From Siphonodentalium dalli (taxonomy: Eukaryota; Mollusca; Scaphopoda; Gadilida; Siphonodentaliidae), in the NCBI GenBank assembly GCA_032622095.1, contig CP136064.1, positions 175,724,247-175,788,246 on the forward strand: a stretch of DNA of 64,000 nt, read 5' to 3'. The notes under the pieces are model-generated. The model did not search any database. It was not told the DNA's origin and saw only the letters and a program-made list of their open reading frames with translations. The position numbers and the translations under genes are program-made. Each line of letters opens with the position of its first letter. Position 1 is the first letter of the stretch. Shown piece after piece: positions 61,349-64,000 of the stretch.

Positions 61349-62840
61349 AGCTCACCTGAGACAAAGTCTCTGGTGGAGCTATAGTCATCACTCCTCATCC
61401 GTCCGTCCATCCGTCAACAATTCTTTAAACCTCTTCTTCTTCAGAACCATAAGACTGAATGGGTTCATATTTGGTGTGGATGTTCCCTAGGTGACTCACA
61501 TTCAGATTTGTTCAAATGAGGTCACTGGTCAAATAGTTGTAAAATCAGGGCCATAACTCTATTCCTCCATAGTAATTCTTAGAATGACTTCTTCTCAAGA
61601 ACCATTGGGCTGATTTAGCTTATATTTCGTATGGAGGGTCCTTGGGTGACTGTGGTTCAGATTTGTTCAAATGGGGTCACTGGGTCAAATAGGGGCAGAG
61701 CCAGGGACACAACTCTTAAATTTTTATTTTTTTTTTAATTGAGATTAATTTCCTGCTCAATTTAAAAAAAATTATAACATCCACCAGGGTGACTCAACCA
61801 AATTTGGTTTAAATCAGTCTAAAATCAAGAACATGCAAACAGCTAGCAGATACACAGAGCTCTATGAGTTATGAGGAAGGTGTCTGCAATCACATGTTTA
61901 CTTAACACCATATAGAAGTCACATTGATTATAAAGTAATAAATGAAATGGCAGTGTTCACAAAATCTGATTGGAAAGACAGCTCCTTTGATTAATAGCCT
62001 AAATTATCTGCCTGTTAAAGAGTTTGTATATAAATGACCCATAGCTTATGATAACAAACTCACAAGGGCAAGTGTGAATGATGAATCTGACAGTTAGGCC
62101 AGTAAAACTAAATACCTATTTTCTCAGGCAAATACATATGGGAAACTGGATGAGAAAGAAGGAGGCATTTTTCTTAGCTTACCTGAAATGAAGAATTGAG
62201 ACATATTTTGTGTGAATGGTCCCTAGATGGCTCGGATTCAGTTCTGTTCAAATGGGGGTCACATGGTAAAAAAAGTGGCATAGTTAGGGACCTAACTCTT
62301 TCCATCCATAGTTATTCTTAAAACATCTTCTCAAGAATCATCGGGGCTATTTAGCTTATAATTGGTATGGAAGGTCCTTGGGTGACAGATAATGGCAGAG
62401 CCAGGGACATAACTTGTCCATCCATTGTAATTCTTAAAATGTCTTCCTATCAAGAACCATCAGGCCTATTCAGCTTATATTTGGAATGGGTGACCAGGAT
62501 TCAGATTTGATTCAGTATTGGATCACTGGGTCAAATAGGGTCAGAGCCACGGACATAATTCTTTCCCTCATTAGTTATTTTTAAAACATCTTCTCAAGAA
62601 CCATTTGGCATATTTAGCATACATTTTGGTATAGAGAGTCCTTGGGTGACTGTGATTCAGATCTGTTGAAATGGGTTCACCATGTCAAATAGGGGTGCGA
62701 CCAGGGACATAACTCTTCCCCCATAGTAATTCTTAAAATGGCTCCTCCTCAAGAGCCATCAGTCCTATTTAGCTTATATGTAGTAACTAGTATGGAGGGT
62801 CCTTGTGTTACTTGGGACTGGGTTACACGATCTGTTAAAA
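61349..62840 (+). repeat. TTTTAGCTCACCTGAG repeat, tandem units
   Basis: Starts with a small hairpin, AGCTCACCTGAGACAAAGTC facing TCTGGTGGAGCT, then units of about 150 bp with TCAAGAACCAT, TTTAGCTTATATTTGG, GGTCCTTGGGTGACTG, CAGATTTGTTCAAATG, GGTCACTGGGTCAAATAG and GACATAACTCTT. At least five units are visible; 61740-62160 interrupts them with unrelated sequence. A repeat of this type is very common in bivalves in my recollection. Confidence 0.75.
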
Positions 62841-62939
62841 TGGGTTCGACCAATCAAGAAATGGCATTTTGTGTATATTGCCTATGGAGAGTTGGGATTT
62901 GTTTGTATGGGGTCCACCATTAAAAAATGGGGGCATGTC

Positions 62940-63180
62940 AGGTTGTAACTTTGCCACAGTTAGGAAAGCTTGAGGTATCAGTTGTAAAATTCCAACATGT
63001 GTAAAGGAATTTTACGAACTTGGGAGTGTGCTTGCTTCAGTTTGGAGGGAGCAGACTATGGACTATGTGGAGTGGGGGGATCTGGACCATATTTCAAGGT
63101 GGACACCCCACTGCTCAACAGAGACCCTCTAGGCTACGTCCCTCTTCAGGACTACTTGTTTTTAAGTGAATTTGACAAGT
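62940..63180 (+). repeat. Dispersed repeat, partner of 59360-59580
   Basis: GGAAAGCTTGAGGTATCAGT, AAAGGAATTTTACGAACTTGG and AAGGTGGACACCCC mirror the earlier copy. It sits directly after the TTTTAGCTCACCTGAG block. Confidence 0.45.
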
Positions 63181-63654
63181 ACTAACTCTTATGGTCTTCC
63201 GAGTCCCAGTCTGGTGAGCGTCTCCACAGTCATTGACTGTCTTGTTTGTTTCAATACTTGTTTATTCAGCCCTTGATATTATAGTCTACAATTGTATTTA
63301 CTTCACTTCGTTTAGCCATTAATAGCACAAACTTCATACACACATGCATATCTGCATGATAGTGATGGGTCCATGGTGAACGATTGCCACATTTATCAGT
63401 TATCTGATGTTAGATTAAAATCAGTAAAGATAAGTTTAATAACTGATCAAGTTCTCGTGTTTTTATTGAACGTATATTTTTCTATCGGTCATCTCTGCGT
63501 TCTGGTTGGTCAAATAGTACTGTAGGGTTTTTGATGCAGTATAAATTAGGAAATTATTTATTTGGTTTTGTGACTATTTGCATTAATTCTAATTAACATA
63601 TTAAAGCGTTCTGTATTGGTGTATTTATATCTAATATTACTGGCATTTATAGTA

Positions 63655-64000
63655 CTTTTTAGCTCACCTGAGACGAAGTCTCCAGTGGAGCTATAGTCAT
63701 CACTCCTTGTCCGTCTGCGCGTCCGTCAAGAATCATCTTCTCCAGAACCGTAAGACCGAATGGGTTCATATTTGGTGTGGATGTACCCCAGGTGAATCAC
63801 ATTCAGTTTGTTCAAATGAGGTCACCCGGTCAAATAGTTGCAAAGCTAGGACCATAACTCTTTTCCACCATAGTAATTCTTACAGCGACTTCTCGAATTT
63901 CATTGGGCCGAATGGGTTCATATTTGGTACAAAGGGTCCTTGGGGGACTGTGCTTCAGATTTGTTCAAATGAGGTCACTGGGTCGAATGTGGGCGGAGCC
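63655..64000 (+). repeat. TTTTAGCTCACCTGAG repeat, second block (runs off the window)
   Basis: A direct repeat of 61349 onward with the same opening hairpin (TGAGACGAAGTCTCCAGTGG), CCGTAAGACCGAATGGGTTC and GTCACTGGGTCGAATG. It continues past the window end. Confidence 0.75.

Larger units (their letters stand above)
56467..64000. other. Repeat-only flank downstream of NOL10
   Basis: 7.5 kb with no gene supported by sequence. Named elements are listed separately. 56690-57550, 58250-59350, 59590-60000, 60670-61340 and 63190-63650 show no feature I recognise. Confidence 0.65.

Overview
The window is animal nuclear DNA: AT-rich, packed with repeats, and holding three protein-coding genes with canonical GT-AG introns where introns occur. 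The dispersed repeats (units containing GGCCATAACTCTGGTGAAAA, units starting TTTTAGCTCACCTGAG, and units containing CCAAGATGGCTGC...GGCGGCCATG) are of kinds I associate with mollusc, especially bivalve, genomes. A lophotrochozoan, most likely a bivalve, is therefore my inference; no mitochondrial or rRNA marker is present to prove it.

Layout. 1-4311 is intergenic, with a 298-bp MITE, a hairpin repeat and a 5'-truncated LINE reverse transcriptase on the minus strand. 4312-16892 (+) is a six-exon FAM221 family gene, closest by memory to FAM221B (318 aa). 16893-21530 is the tail-to-tail interval to the next gene and is full of foldback elements. 21573-53970 (-) is the complete twelve-exon gene for 26S proteasome ATPase Rpt1/PSMC2 (434 aa, 1.3 kb of coding sequence spread over 32.4 kb). 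53971-54435 is a compact head-to-head promoter. 54436-56466 (+) is NOL10 (676 aa), an intact reading frame with no intron. 56467-64000 holds only repeats.

The genes. PSMC2 (proteasome base) and NOL10 (nucleolar ribosome-biogenesis WD40 protein) are housekeeping genes whose start codons lie 465 bp apart. The space between holds a perfect TCTCGCGAGA palindrome, an ETS-type site and a CACGTG box, which fits a shared bidirectional promoter. FAM221B is transcribed toward PSMC2 and is functionally uncharacterised as far as I know. All five of its introns are phase 1 and each splits a glycine codon.

The mobile fraction is the richest part. I could define: a 1378-bp hAT-like element with a perfect 8-bp target duplication, nested inside an older TTAA-type MITE; a second truncated hAT copy; a 2204-bp terminal-inverted-repeat element carrying nine copies of GTAACAGGACTGACA in both orientations plus a 37-bp-arm hairpin; two families of double-hairpin foldback elements; several TTAA-flanked MITE families; a nine-unit tandem array bounded by inverted TTAGCTCAACTT; and two decayed LINEs. 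No CRISPR array, rRNA or convincing tRNA gene was seen.
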